Of a stretch of DNA of 64,000 bases, positions 31,976 through 42,464 are shown piece by piece; position 1 is the first letter of the stretch, and every line of letters starts with the position of its first letter. Under the pieces are notes generated by a model. The model was given only the letters and a program-made list of their open reading frames with translations. It ran no database searches and was not told where the DNA came from. The stretch spans positions 2,693,261-2,757,260 of the forward strand of contig JALPQD010000213.1 of the NCBI GenBank assembly GCA_023101885.1. Reading direction: 5' to 3'. Both the position numbers and the translations under genes were made by a program. Source of the DNA: Typhlomys cinereus (taxonomy: Eukaryota; Chordata; Mammalia; Rodentia; Platacanthomyidae).

Positions 31976-32345
31976 AATGGGTCCTATGCTGCCGCAGTGT
32001 ACCTGCATGCTGCTCATGAATTCACGAGTTTTATTCTTTCTTATGACTGTCCGGTTACATTTCTCAGTCCAGCTTGGCAGGAGAGCTCGCACCCACACCA
32101 GGGGCTAAGGGGACTGGCCACGCCATCCACAGCATGTCTGTCCAGGTACGCCAAAGCATGCTGAGCCAGCTCCCTCTACCTTATCCACCTGCCCAGGAAT
32201 GGTCCTCCCTCCTCCCCCATGGGCTGGATTCTCCCCGTCAATTGAGAGTCTCCTGCGGTTTTGTTCAGGGCTGGCCTCAACTATCGACTCTTCACAGATG
32301 TGCCCAAAGCTCAGCCTGCAATTGCCAAGCTGACACCGGTATCCA
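31976..32345 (+). mobile_element. MaLR-type LTR (rodent MT-like)
   Basis: 'tctcagtccagcttggcagg', 'agctccctctaccttatcca', 'cccaggaatggtcctccctc', 'atgtgcccaaagctcagcct' and 'aattgccaagctgacacc' match the copies at 12135 and 14350. It is the clearest of the three. Confidence 0.75.
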
Positions 32346-32398
32346 ACGATCATACGTGTTGACCAAACTGATACCGGTATCTGACGATCGTACGTGTT
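32336..32398. repeat. 38-bp tandem duplication at the LTR 3' edge
   Basis: 'ccggtatccaacgatcatac' at 32336 and 'ccggtatctgacgatcgtac' at 32374, each followed by 'gtgtt', are two copies with a 38-bp offset. The copies differ at a few positions. Confidence 0.85.
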
Positions 32399-32754
32399 AC
32401 CTGTTCTCCAGGAGACCCAGGGTTGGGGAGGAGAGGCCGGGTATCAGCCAGACCAGATAACGATCTGTTTTAGGACCTCCAGGTTCCGAAATGCCCTCAT
32501 TCACTCAGGTGCTTGAGCGTTTGGTCCCCACCTAGTGGTGCTATTTAGGAAGGTGGTGGAAGCTTTAGGCAGGGGCATCTGCATGAGTACATCCCATGGG
32601 GGGTGCCTGAGGATTTACAGCCTGGCTTCCTGACTGTGGATGCCACGTGCCCAATCTGCACAGGCTCCTGACACACATGTTTCTCCACACAATGGACCAT
32701 TTCCCCTTAAACCATAAGCGAAAACAAGCTCTTTCTCCCTGTAGCAGTTACTCT
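32399..32754. other. Possible LTR remnant
   Basis: 'ccccttaaaccataagcgaa' near 32703 resembles the antisense polyadenylation region of a MaLR LTR ('ttgaactgtgagccaaa'), but the upstream part is not diagnostic. Confidence 0.3.
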
Positions 32755-32945
32755 TTGAGCTGCTGCGAGACACCACTGAAGCTCGGACAACTCAAGGGGA
32801 GGAAAGGGAGATTTATTCAGCTTATGGTTCCAGAGGGCAGAAACATTCCTCTTCGCTGGGAAAGGCGGGGCTGGCTGGCAGAAGCCAGAGGCGACCTAAG
32901 TCATGTCCGTCATGGAGACTGAGAGCTGCAAAAACTCAAGAGCAG
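32755..32945 (+). mobile_element. MaLR-type LTR, 5' half (split by SINE)
   Basis: 'ttgagctgctgcgagacacc', 'ggaggaaagggagatttatt', 'cagcttatggttccagaggg' match a rodent MaLR LTR. It continues after the SINE at 33243. Confidence 0.75.
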
Positions 32946-33242
32946 GGGCTGGAGCGGTGGCTCAGGAGTTAAGCCTCTGCCTTGCAGGCGGAAGGTCCTG
33001 AGTTCGGATCCTAGACCCCACGAATAGACACCAGGCGGAAGCAGGGAAGGCCTGCGTTTCTGGTCCTGGTAGGGCAGAGCCTGTGAATCCCAGGGCAGAG
33101 TAAACAAGGAGGAGGTGGAGGCAGTCCATGGTGGTTCCCGAATTCGCCTGTGGTTCTACACACACACACATACACATACATACATACACACATGTGCACA
33201 CATGCACACACGCACAATTGAATAAATAATAATAAAAAAACC
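32946..33242 (+). mobile_element. tRNA-headed SINE, 'GAATTC' subfamily, with TSD
   Basis: Starts 'gggctggagcggtggctcag', B box 'tgagttcggatcctagaccc', 'aacaaggaggaggtggaggc', 'tggttcccgaattcgcctgt', CA tail, then 'aataaataataataaaaaaa'. Flanks 'ctcaagagcag' (32935-32945) and 'ctcaaaagcag' (33243-33253) are an 11-bp target-site duplication with one mismatch. The insertion splits a MaLR LTR. It closely resembles the antisense copy at 8583-8907. Confidence 0.92.
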
Positions 33243-33395
33243 CTCAAAAGCAGACCTCTTCCGGAGACTACCTTCCTCCAGCAAGGCTCCACCTCCTAAA
33301 GGTGCCATGACCTTCCCAAACGATTTAAGATTCAAACACATGGACCTGTGGGGGGAGGGTAGGGGGATACACATTTCAAACCATAATAGTCCCCG
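33243..33395 (+). mobile_element. MaLR-type LTR, 3' half
   Basis: 'ctaccttcctccagcaaggc', 'tccacctcctaaaggtgcca', 'aagattcaaacacatggacc' and 'gatacacatttcaaaccata' continue the LTR begun at 32755. Confidence 0.75.
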
Positions 33396-34842
33396 AGGTT
33401 GAGTCTGCTCACGGCAGCCACTGAAAGAAAGCTTCCCCACAGTGTGACTTTTTCCTGTAATTTCTAGTTTTTTGTGTGTTGTTGGGGGTTCACTCCACAG
33501 TGACTCTCCAGAAAGGTACACATTTCACAGCTGAACCAGAGGCCTGCCCGGCAGTGGGGAATCTTTCATGGCTTTGCCTGTTTGGCCACACCCCCAGGGG
33601 GTCTTTCCTCCCTCGCTCCCATGGTCTGTTACACAGGGGAATTACTCGTAAGTATAAGTTGAGATGGAAAATTACTGAAATCCCAAAGGCAGTCACGTAA
33701 GAACATTTTAGAGATGCCCACCCGCGCCCCCTCAGCCTGCCCCTGGCGCTGATAACGCCCCTCTGCGGTGAACCTGTCTGCTGACACTTAGGCACCTTCG
33801 CTTCTGTTTCTGGAAAGTCCCACTTTGCTTGCTCCGCCGCTGTCCTCCCTGCTTTAGTATAAAATGGAAGTTCAAGCTTAGCTGGGGGGCGGGAGTGCTT
33901 GGGGAGTGATCTCAACTCCAGACCACCAGTGAATCAAGTTCCTCTCCTCCACTCTAAGTGGTCAGTCTGAGGACTGTTCTAAAATAACTCCCGCAGCAGA
34001 CGCCGGGTCCCTGAGATTCTCCTGCAGGGCAGAGTGTTCCTTGCAGATTTCGCAGGAGTGGTCACAGATCCTGTGTCCATGAGGCCAACGGCCAGTGGCC
34101 CACCTCGTGGTCTCTGTCAGGCCAGCCGGCTCCAGGCGTGGCCCCTCCAGGTGGGGACTGTCTTTATCACCTTTGCAAAGGATTCTTTTTTCTTCCTGTT
34201 TGGTTATTTTGCCCCTGAGGTACGGCTCGCAGGCCGCCATGCGAAAGGCGGTTCTGTATCGAGCGTCCTGTCTGTCGGCTGATTCTTTTTGTCAAACCTG
34301 GGGATGCTCTGCCCGGCGCAAGTCTCCGGGTTCGTGGCCATTCTGGAGACGGCCAGCAGAGATGGACCCAAGCAGAAATAAACATACCACGCACACAGTC
34401 TCAGAGCTTGTATGGCAAATTGCAAGTTGAGTGCTTTTAAAAATAGACAGTACAGTAAGGTCCTCTCGCTGCAGAAGACAGGAGACATAAAACCGGAGAT
34501 AAAAACCACACATCGAAACCCCATAAAAAGGTCTCAGTTGTTGCTAAGAGCAGATCCAAGGGGTTTCTTTGGGCCCCACCACCGTTTGCGTGCGTGCCCC
34601 AGGGCTGACGTGACTCTCCGGGTATTGCGGTGTTAGTTTTGTGGGCTGGCCATTTTATGACATTTCTTCACCTTGTTAAATATTAACCAAAAAAGAGAAA
34701 AAAAAGTCGAATTCAAAATGATTTTTGACCTTCTTGTTGTGGAAACATTTCAAGGCATGGTAGAAAAACAAACAATAATAGAAACCTCTTGTACCAGCCA
34801 AATGGCAACCGTTATCTAATCATAAGCAGTTTTGTTTTGTTG
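33396..34842. other. Unassigned, largely unique sequence
   Basis: About 1.4 kb. Overlapping short frames on both strands lack domains. 'cttgttgtggaaacatttca' near 34732 and the following AT-rich DNA weakly resemble an ancient LINE 3' end. Confidence 0.35.
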
Positions 34843-35032
34843 GTTTTTAAAATATTTTACTAGAGACAGAGAGAGAGAGAAAGAGGAGAGAGCGAGCAGG
34901 TGCTTGCTTGCATGCCACATTACAGGTGCAGTCAGAGGGTAACATTCCCATCAGTCAGAGGAGTGCGGGGGATTGAACCCAGATCCTCACACAGGTTCCG
35001 CAAGCGCCTAAGCCACACCCTGGGCCCATCTT
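34843..35032 (-). mobile_element. tRNA-headed SINE with (GA)n tail, antisense
   Basis: An antisense 'ttttaaaatattttactaga' lead and (GA)n tail (34865-34895) are followed by 'gggattgaacccagatcctc' and an inverted head 'gcgcctaagccacaccctgg'. A GA/CT tail recalls the type 2 SINE at 16636 or jerboa-type SINEs. The subfamily is uncertain. Confidence 0.6.
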
Positions 35033-35396
35033 ATAGCTTATTTATGGGAGAAAGCTGGTCCCTGGCCCTCCAGTTCCCCACCTCCTGGACCTTACGGCGC
35101 TCTCCGCCCCTGGGGTTCCCATAGCTGGTGGGTCCCTCTAGGTGCCTGATGACGTTTGCATTTGGAGTTTGAGGGGGCAGGGTAAGACCGCCAGGGACGC
35201 AGAACACATCGCGTCCGTCTGTGGTCAGCATTCATCGGCGCCCTGCGCCTTACTTTATTAGAGATGCGTAAAGTAGTGAGACGGCCATCTTGCCCCCGCC
35301 TGTGCCTGTTTGCTGGAGTATTTACGTGAGAGACGATTTCCATCAGCAGCTGCTAGGCCACCCCGTGGCTGAGTTCTCTGAGGAACCCTCCTCCTT
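35033..35396. other. Unassigned sequence
   Basis: About 360 bp. Nothing recognised. Confidence 0.35.
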
Positions 35397-35580
35397 CTTC
35401 TCATCATCATCATCACTATCATTCTCTTCTTCTCCTCCTCCTCCTCAACCTCCTCATCATCATCATCCTCCTCCTCCTCCCCCCTCTTCTTCCTCCTCAT
35501 CCTCATCCTCATCCTCATCTTCTTCTCCTCCTCCTCTTTTTCTTTTCCTCCTCTCCTCCTCTTTCTTCTCCCCTCTCTTT
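35397..35580. repeat. (CTT)n/(CCT)n/(CAT)n compound tract
   Basis: Starts with ATC-type units ('catcatcatcatca'), returns to them at 35450-35466, and is otherwise pure pyrimidine. Glu/Arg or Ser/Pro-rich frames here are artefacts. Confidence 0.95.
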
Positions 35581-36200
35581 TCAAAGCAGTGGTCTGTTCT
35601 TGGCATCCCCTTCCCAGGTGAGTTCCTTCCACTCTGACTGACACAGTTACACATGTTCGATGTATTTCAACCATCACCTCAATTCTTGGGGATCCTTAAG
35701 TGAGCCCCTTCTTCAGCCCTGCAGCTTCCGGGTGGCTGACTGTCCGGAGACAGGGCCCAACCGTCTCCATAGCTTCCTGGCATCTTTCTCTTTCATAGCA
35801 AGCTTGCAGCGATGTAGCTTCCTGTCTTTGACTGACAGCAAGACCTGTCACGCCCTACTGATGTCTGAAGAACGGAGGCTTCTGCAGGTTGGAAAGAGCT
35901 CAAGGCGCCAGTGCACATTCTAACAAGTGGGGGCCATCACCGGGAAGGGGGAGCCGCATGCTACCAGAGCGCTCTTCCTCCTGAGAAAACCTCCAAGGTC
36001 TTCGGAGGGCCTGGCCTCGGCTCTCAGCTAGCGCAGAGACTTCTGGAAGGCCTCACCCCAGCACCATGACCACTCATGTCTCCCTTTAACGGAAGCGTGT
36101 AAGAGCCCACCGTCCAGGCGTTGCTGCTCCTTGATACCAACCAGCCTGCTGCTTCTGTGCCCCTGATCTGTGCATAGAGGGAGCTGGAAGGTTGTTTGCC

Positions 36201-36204
<4 letters not shown>
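35581..36204. other. Unassigned sequence
   Basis: About 620 bp. Nothing recognised. Confidence 0.35.

Positions 36205-36259
<55 letters not shown>
36205..36259. repeat. (CT)n microsatellite
   Basis: About 27 perfect CT units. No SINE head seen on either side. Confidence 0.97.
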
Positions 36260-36261
<2 letters not shown>

Positions 36262-36894
36262 GAGGGGCTAAAACAGAACAGCACATCTCTGGTGTATATG
36301 CCCTTGGCAATTTAAATTCCAAGCACCACCCACCTTAGTCACTGGCAATACCCACCAAATTCTCAGGCCGGTGCCCACGCTGTCTTTGACAATACGGCTA
36401 CCGACACAATTTGAGTGCTTTTACTTTTGCTGTTGCTTGATTTGTTTTGTTTTGATTTTTAAACCTGTGTCATTGAGGAAAACCTTTTTTCACGGGTTCA
36501 TGATATTCCTTTATCAATATAAGTTTTTCTCCACTTTGAGAAATCATCAAGGAAAGAACACCGTGAGATGCATCCGTCTCCTGTGAGGGGAGAAACAAAA
36601 GAGGAAGATGTTGGCTGCGCACCCGCTGCCTCCTGTCCTTATCTCTAGAAGTGACTAGTAGTTCAGTGCTGCCCCGTGAACTCTAAGCATGGCGCCTGCT
36701 TTCCTCTCGTCGGTGGCGATTCCTGGACACACACAATTCCCTTGGAATTGTCTTTGGGATGTGAGGTTGGGTGTGCTTCGTGGATTCTTACTGGTTTGCT
36801 GTGGGGTTTTGCTGTGTTGCTCGTCCTGTCTGGAATCCATGAGCTGGGTGGTTGCCAGCCTCAGGTTCCCAAGCAATCAGCTTGATTGGCAGGG

Positions 36895-36896
<2 letters not shown>
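36260..36896. other. Unassigned sequence
   Basis: About 640 bp, partly AT-rich. A segment near 36800-36890 ('tttgctgtgttgctcgtcct') weakly resembles antisense B1. Confidence 0.35.
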
Positions 36897-36936
<40 letters not shown>

Positions 36937-38340
36937 TACAAGTATGTGGGGGGTATATGTGCATGTTTGGTGTGCATGCATATATGTGTGGCGTGCATGT
37001 CCCATGTGTGTGATGTGTATGCATATGTGTGGGGTGGAGTGTACAAGTATGTGTATGTCATGTGTGTAGTGTGTGCATGCCTGTATGGTGTGATGTGTGG
37101 TATACATTATGTGTGTGGTATATACGTATGTGGAGGGGTGTGGTATATATGGATGTTGGGGGTTCAGAGGTATGGGGGGAAAGTATATTGTGTGTATATG
37201 TGTGTGTGCTATATGCCCTGTGTGTTTGTTTGCTTTTGTGTGTGAGATATGTGCACATGTGTGGTATGTGTAGTGTGCATGTGTGTGACGTGCATGTATG
37301 TGGTATGTGTGTGTGTGGTCTGCATGTGTTTGTGATATATATGTATATGTGATATGTGTGTATGTGGTAGATGCATGTATATGGTGTGCATGTGTGTGTG
37401 GTGTGTGTGTGGTGTTTGTGTGTGGTGTGCATGTGTGTATGGTGTGTGTGTTTGTGTATGTGGCATTCATGTGTGTGGTATGTGTGTGGTGTGTGTGTGG
37501 CGTGCATGTGTGTGTGTATGTGGTATGTATGCATGGTGTGTGTGTGTGGCATGCACGTGTGTAGTATGATATGTGGTGTGTGTGTATGGTATGTGTGGCA
37601 TACATGTGTGTGTGGTGTGTGTGGTGTACATGTGTGTGATATGTGTGTGTGGTTTGTGTGTGTGGTGTGGGGGTATATGTATGTGTGATGTGGGATGTGT
37701 GTGTATATGTGGAATGTGGGTGTATGTGTGTGTTGTGTGTGTATGGTGTGTGTGTGGTGTGTGTGGTGTGCATGTGTGTGTGGTGTGTGTGATGTGTGTG
37801 TGTGGTGGGGGTATGTGTGTGTTGTGTGTGGTATGCATGTGTGTGTGGTGTGGGGGGTATGTGTGTGGTGTGTATGTGGTATGCATGTGTGTGGTGTATG
37901 TGTATGGTATATGTGTGTGGTATGTGTGTGTGGTATGCATGTGTATGTGTGATATGTGTGTGTGGTGGAGGTATGTGTGTGGTGTGTGTGTGTGGTATGC
38001 ATGTGTGTGGTGTGTGTGATGTGTGTGTGTGTTTGGTGGGGGTATGTGTGTGGTGTGTGTGTGGTATGCATGTGTGTGTGTGTGTGTGGTGTGTATGTGG
38101 TATGCATGTGTGTGGTGTATGTGTGTGGTACGTGTGTGTGGTATGCATGTTTGTGTGTGTGTGTGGTGTGTGTGATATGTGTGTGTGTGGTGGGGTATGT
38201 GTGTGGTGTGTGTGTGTGGTATGCATGTGTGTGTGGTGTGTGTGTGTGGTGTGTGTGTGTGGTATGCATGTGTGTGTGGTGTGTGTGTGTGGTGTGTGTG
38301 TGGTATGCATGCTGTGTGGTGTATGCATGTACGCACATTT
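36897..38340. repeat. 1.4-kb TG-rich block (GTGTGTGG-type units)
   Basis: It begins with about 18 perfect TG units, then shows imperfect units such as 'gtgtgtggtatgcatgtgtg' and 'gatatgtgtgtgtggtgg' recurring to the end. It abuts the antisense B4 at 38341, so it is best read as that element's hugely expanded CA tail. Large His/Thr- or Cys/Val-rich frames on both strands are artefacts. Alternating purine-pyrimidine content suggests Z-DNA potential. Confidence 0.95.
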
Positions 38341-38592
38341 GTGAGAGGCGTGTGGAGACTGACATCAGGCGTCTCTCCACTCACGTGTGGAGGCGGGTGT
38401 CTCACTTGAACCCAGAGCTCAGGTTTGGTCATCTAACTCTTCAGCTCACTCTGCAGATCCCGTTTTCTCTCCCAAGTGCTAGGATCACAGGCTGCCATGC
38501 CTGCCTGGCATTATGTGTGCTGGGGATTTGAACTCTGTTCCTTACGCTTGTATGGCAAGCACTTGACTCACTGAGCCGTCTCCTAAGCCCCC
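38341..38592 (-). mobile_element. B4-like SINE, antisense
   Basis: 'gacatcaggcgtctctccac', 'gtctcacttgaacccagagc', 'cccaagtgctaggatcacag', 'gctggggatttgaactctgt' and 'actcactgagccgtctccta' are in antisense B4 order. One of the clearest B4 copies here. Confidence 0.9.
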
Positions 38593-38599
38593 AAACTTT

Positions 38600-38960
38600 T
38601 TTTAATATCTTAAAGACAGCCACCCTTTGTTAAGTTAGTTGCAAATGTTTTTCTCATTTTAATTTTCTTTTCAATTTTTATGATTATATATAAATAAAAC
38701 TCAGAATTTTTTAAACGAATCCCCATTCATTGATGTACTTCTTTCATTGCAGTTATGCTTAGAGAAGCCGGCCCCATCTGATACCTGTTAAGTGTCTGCC
38801 TTTGTTCGCGTCTGCTTTATGTAAAACTCTCTCTTTTTTTCTACTTCTATTATTTTTTCCTCTTTTATTGTCTATTTCCTTGCAGAATCACAAAAAGCAA
38901 TATACATTTGCTGAAGAGTTATGAAAGCTAGGAAAAATATAAAAGGCTTCATTTATTTTT
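38600..38960 (+). mobile_element. L1M-type LINE 3' UTR fragment
   Basis: 'ctttgttaagttagttgcaa', 'atgtttttctcattttaatt', 'cgaatccccattcattgatg' and 'gttatgcttagagaagccgg' parallel an ancient L1 3' end. AT-rich and non-coding. Confidence 0.6.
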
Positions 38961-40289
38961 ACATGTGACTTTTTCATTTATTTTTACTTGTAACCTTTTT
39001 CTTTGGAGTGTTGGGGCCGGAACCCAGAGCCTCGGAAGGCCTGTGCGGCATGGCTGGCCCAGCCCCGCCTGTTCCTGTCTCTGTCTCTGTCCGGGCCTCA
39101 AGGCCAAACAGCCATGGCAATCTATGGGGCTGCCCCGGGCTCGGGGGATGGCTCAGCCAGGGACGGCTCCGTGGCCAGGACCTTTCTTGGGCCTCTTCAG
39201 GGTCCTGGTGGGGCTCCATGCCTGTCATTGTGTAACCCCCTCCCCCACCCCGCAAGCCATGTGCTTGCTATTTTTCCTTTTCCAAACACATCTCAGCCGA
39301 CCTCGTCTGCTTATTCTCCTGCATACACAGGAGGAAAGCTCGCTTGTCAAGTGGAAGCTTCGTGGAGATCCGTTTGGGGGGGCGTCCTTCTGTGAGAGCT
39401 GCAGTTGGTGCTGGGGGGGGGGCAGGTTGCTGCTCCCCAGGGCGTTGGGTCTGATGGCAGAGACAGAAAGAGCTAGGGCCAGTCAGGGCTTCTAAACGTG
39501 TCCCCTGAGGGTCGTGTGGAGTCTTGGTCCTCCTAGAAGCAGCTTGGGGTGGCAACGTGTTATAGTTTAGATCTTTCACATTCTCTTAAAAGCCAGGACT
39601 TGCAGGCCTGCCCCCCAGAACAGCAGTGTTCCCAGGTGGGGCTCTTGGGGTGGGGGAGGGGCAAGCTGGCTCCATCTTCATCCTTCTCCATCAATGTCTT
39701 CATCCTGCAGCACCCTCATCATCTTTGTCTTGCTCTGCAACATAGCAAGTGACTTGGTTAGTAAAAGTAGCTTTGCTTCCTGCGTGCGACTTGTCTTGGG
39801 TGGTCTTCCCCCCCCATATTCCACGTATCTCTGGTTTCTTGGGGTCTCCCTTTCAGTTCAGGCTTCATGCAGCTTCTTCTCCAGGGCTTCTTGGGGGAAT
39901 CCCGTCCCTCCCACCTGTCACCAGGTCTCCCACAGGTCACCAGGTCTTCCTGGCCTTTCTTGGAAACTGGGGCAGAAGCTGCCACAACTCCGTAGCTCTT
40001 GGGTTGGACGCGCCTGCACGCCTGCGTTCCGCGGATCGTGTCGGGATCTGCAGCCATCTGGGTGAGCAGCTCAGTCCCCTCAGGCTGTGTCTGCAGCAAC
40101 CTCCGAGTGCCCAGTTGGCCAAACACAGGGAACTATTTTGCTAAGTGGCTCTGGGAGAGCAGGGGGTCCTGAGCTGTCTCCCCAAAACAAAGCCATTCAA
40201 ATGAATGGAAAAATCTTCACAACCCTGAACTGGGCATGGGTGGGCTGTGACCGCTTCCTGCTTTCTATTGTCCTGGGCCAAGTACTCCT
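38961..40289. other. Unassigned sequence
   Basis: About 1.3 kb. 'tggggccggaacccagagcc' at about 39012 may be an antisense ID B box. Frames at 39003-39495 and 39694-40144 are mutually overlapping and unsupported. Confidence 0.35.
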
Positions 40290-40308
40290 TTTAAATTTAT
40301 TTATTTTT

Positions 40309-40362
<54 letters not shown>

Positions 40363-40616
40363 GTGTGCGCGCGCGTGTGTGTGTATCAGAGGACATTGCT
40401 GTCCCTGTGGGGACCCAAGGGTAACTTTGGGAATCAGCCTGGGTTGCTTCTACCTCCTTTTTGCTTTGCCCTGGGGTTCCCAGGCTCCATCTTCCAGAAC
40501 CAGAAGTGCAGGCTGCCACCATTTCCAGCCAGCATTTCTCTGGGATCTGGGATCTGAACTCAGATCCTTTTGCTTTGAGACAAAGGTTTTAACTCCCAAA
40601 CCATCTCCCCAGCCCA
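40290..40616 (-). mobile_element. Short-family SINE, antisense, complete
   Basis: 'tttatttatttttacgtgtg' lead, TG tail 40311-40385, 'ccctgtggggacccaagggt', 'ctacctcctttttgctttgc', 'gggttcccaggctccatctt', 'gggatctgaactcagatcct' and head 'aaccatctccccagccc'. Complete. Confidence 0.92.
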
Positions 40617-40800
40617 TCTTGGAGACCTTCACCTTTAGCACATAAAGACCCTCCCATTCCACTTTACAGCCGTGTAGTATTCCTCCTCTTGATAGCCATT
40701 CGCTTGTCACTACAGAAACATACCGTGGTATAAATTATTTCCACTAGGTTTTGTTTCTCTGGAGTCAGTTATCTGTGCTCTACAGACACTGAAAACTTGT
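40617..40800 (+). mobile_element. L1M-type LINE fragment
   Basis: 'ctttacagccgtgtagtatt', 'gatagccattcgcttgtcac' and 'ataccgtggtataaattatt' resemble the L1 3' UTR segment around 'gctgaatagtattccattg'. Short and diverged. Confidence 0.45.
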
Positions 40801-40912
40801 AGAAATAATTCACAGGCTTTAAACAACTTCTGGAGTATAGCATACTTTTATAAACATCATATTTTATTAGTATTTTAATTTCATATGGAGCTAAATTTAG
40901 ATATTAAACTTC

Positions 40913-40914
<2 letters not shown>

Positions 40915-40962
<48 letters not shown>
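40915..40962. repeat. Compound (GT)n(GA)n microsatellite
   Basis: About nine GT units run directly into about sixteen GA units. Confidence 0.97.
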
Positions 40963-40966
<4 letters not shown>

Positions 40967-41559
40967 CTAGTATTATTGAACTCTAACTTCCATGGTTGCT
41001 CTCAGACTCTATACTCCATAAAGGGATTTTTAGGCCTATCACTTCTTAGGCACCTAAGTACGCCCATCTGATCAAGTTCTAGTAGAAATCGGGGTTAATG
41101 AGCCTTTTTTTGAAGGATGCTAATAAACTGGCTACTATTAAGGTCACCCCTCGGGCTGTGACTGGTCCCCACAGCCCAGCCCCAGCGCCTTTGGGTGGAT
41201 ACAGTCGCTCATCATCGAGTGAAGTGCCGCAGGATTTTCTGCAGAGTTCTTTAAAATGTCACCACGCACCTCTTCCTTCTTTGTAAGCTGCTCGACTGTA
41301 GCTTTCATTTCTAGTACACGTCTGTTTTTCCCTTTTCTTCTGACGATTCGATTCGTGGGAGCTCTTTGTCCGTGGGAGAAGAAAGACCTGCACGTGGAGC
41401 GAGGTGGATACATTTCTTCCACGTGTGCATTAGACTTCTCAGTTCACTCATGGTTTTCGCAGGGGCAGATGTTTTTGATTTGCACGTGGTCCTTTCTATC
41501 TGTCTTTTTTTTTTCTTCAAAACACTCATCATTCTGGCTCTCCATAAGAATGTCCCATT
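40963..41559. other. Unassigned sequence
   Basis: About 600 bp; likely more decayed L1 given the flanks, but no diagnostic phrase. Confidence 0.3.
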
Positions 41560-41990
41560 AGCTTGTCTTAGGCTGTTTTATGGTGCATCTTTCCCTTTGA
41601 ATCTTCGACCCGGTTGGAATTTGTCTCGTGTAAGCACAAGATGTGAGTCCCAACATCCTTCTCCCAGGTGGCTGCCTACGTTAGTTCAAGAGTTCCAGAA
41701 TATTCTATTACCCCACAGATTTGCCTTTCCCATAAATTAAACTGTACCTCATGTACTGTCTGTCTACTTTTGGAGTTTTAATTCCCCTAAATTATTCTCC
41801 CTGTTGATGTATCGGTACCAACTTTTAATGACCCATACCTCATAATCTATTTTAATTTCTGATCGGGCTTCTCTTTCATGGTTCCTGCTTTTAGAATCTA
41901 GAATTTGATGTTTTCAGAATCCACCTGTTGAGTCCAGTGGAAATTTCCATATGACCTTTACAGTAAGTTCAAGTTATAAACTCATCACGG
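41560..41990 (+). mobile_element. L1M-type LINE 3' fragment
   Basis: 'acccggttggaatttgtctc', 'tccttctcccaggtggctgc', 'ttaccccacagatttgcctt', 'ccataaattaaactgtacct', 'ctgtctgtctacttttggag' and 'gcttttagaatctagaattt' follow the ancient L1 order. Confidence 0.65.
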
Positions 41991-42164
41991 ACGCAGACAC
42001 AGGACAAAGAAGCGTGTATTCAGGGGCTCGTGCCTCCCACCGGTGTGTTTGCTGTGCCCTCAGCTAAAAGTTCAGGCAGCCAAGGAAAAATCACATCTTT
42101 ATGGGATTCAGTTTGTCTATCCAGCCACACAGTATGCGTCCACAATGTTTCTTTACATCATTAG

Positions 42165-42300
42165 GAATTTTTGAAATTTTATTTGAGAGGAAGAAAGAGG
42201 GAGAGAGATACACACATACCAATAGCACACCATGGTTAGAGGTCAGAGGACAACTTCAGAAATCAGTTCTCTCCCTTCCCTCGCGTGGGCTCCGCGTTTG
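42165..42300 (-). mobile_element. Type 2 SINE, antisense, head truncated
   Basis: 'gaaattttatttgagaggaa', 'gagagagatacacacatacc', 'caccatggttagaggtcaga' and 'ggacaacttcagaaatcagt' read as the antisense tail and body of the type 2 family. The head is lost. Confidence 0.65.
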
Positions 42301-42464
42301 TGTGCATTTACCTTCGGGGTTTTCTTGCTAGCGCCCGAACATCTTCTATTTTGCAATGAATAGAAGGAAGATCTTGTATTATGTCTTGTACTAATTTTTG
42401 TACTGACTTGTACTGACTACTGATTTTACTTAAGAAAGCAATTTATTTCCATGTTAATTTTCTG

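Noticed and set aside
36877..38432. Very long minus-strand open frames (about 320-480 codons), His/Thr-rich
   Set aside because: They lie wholly in the TG/CA block, are open in several frames at once, and have no domain or splice context.
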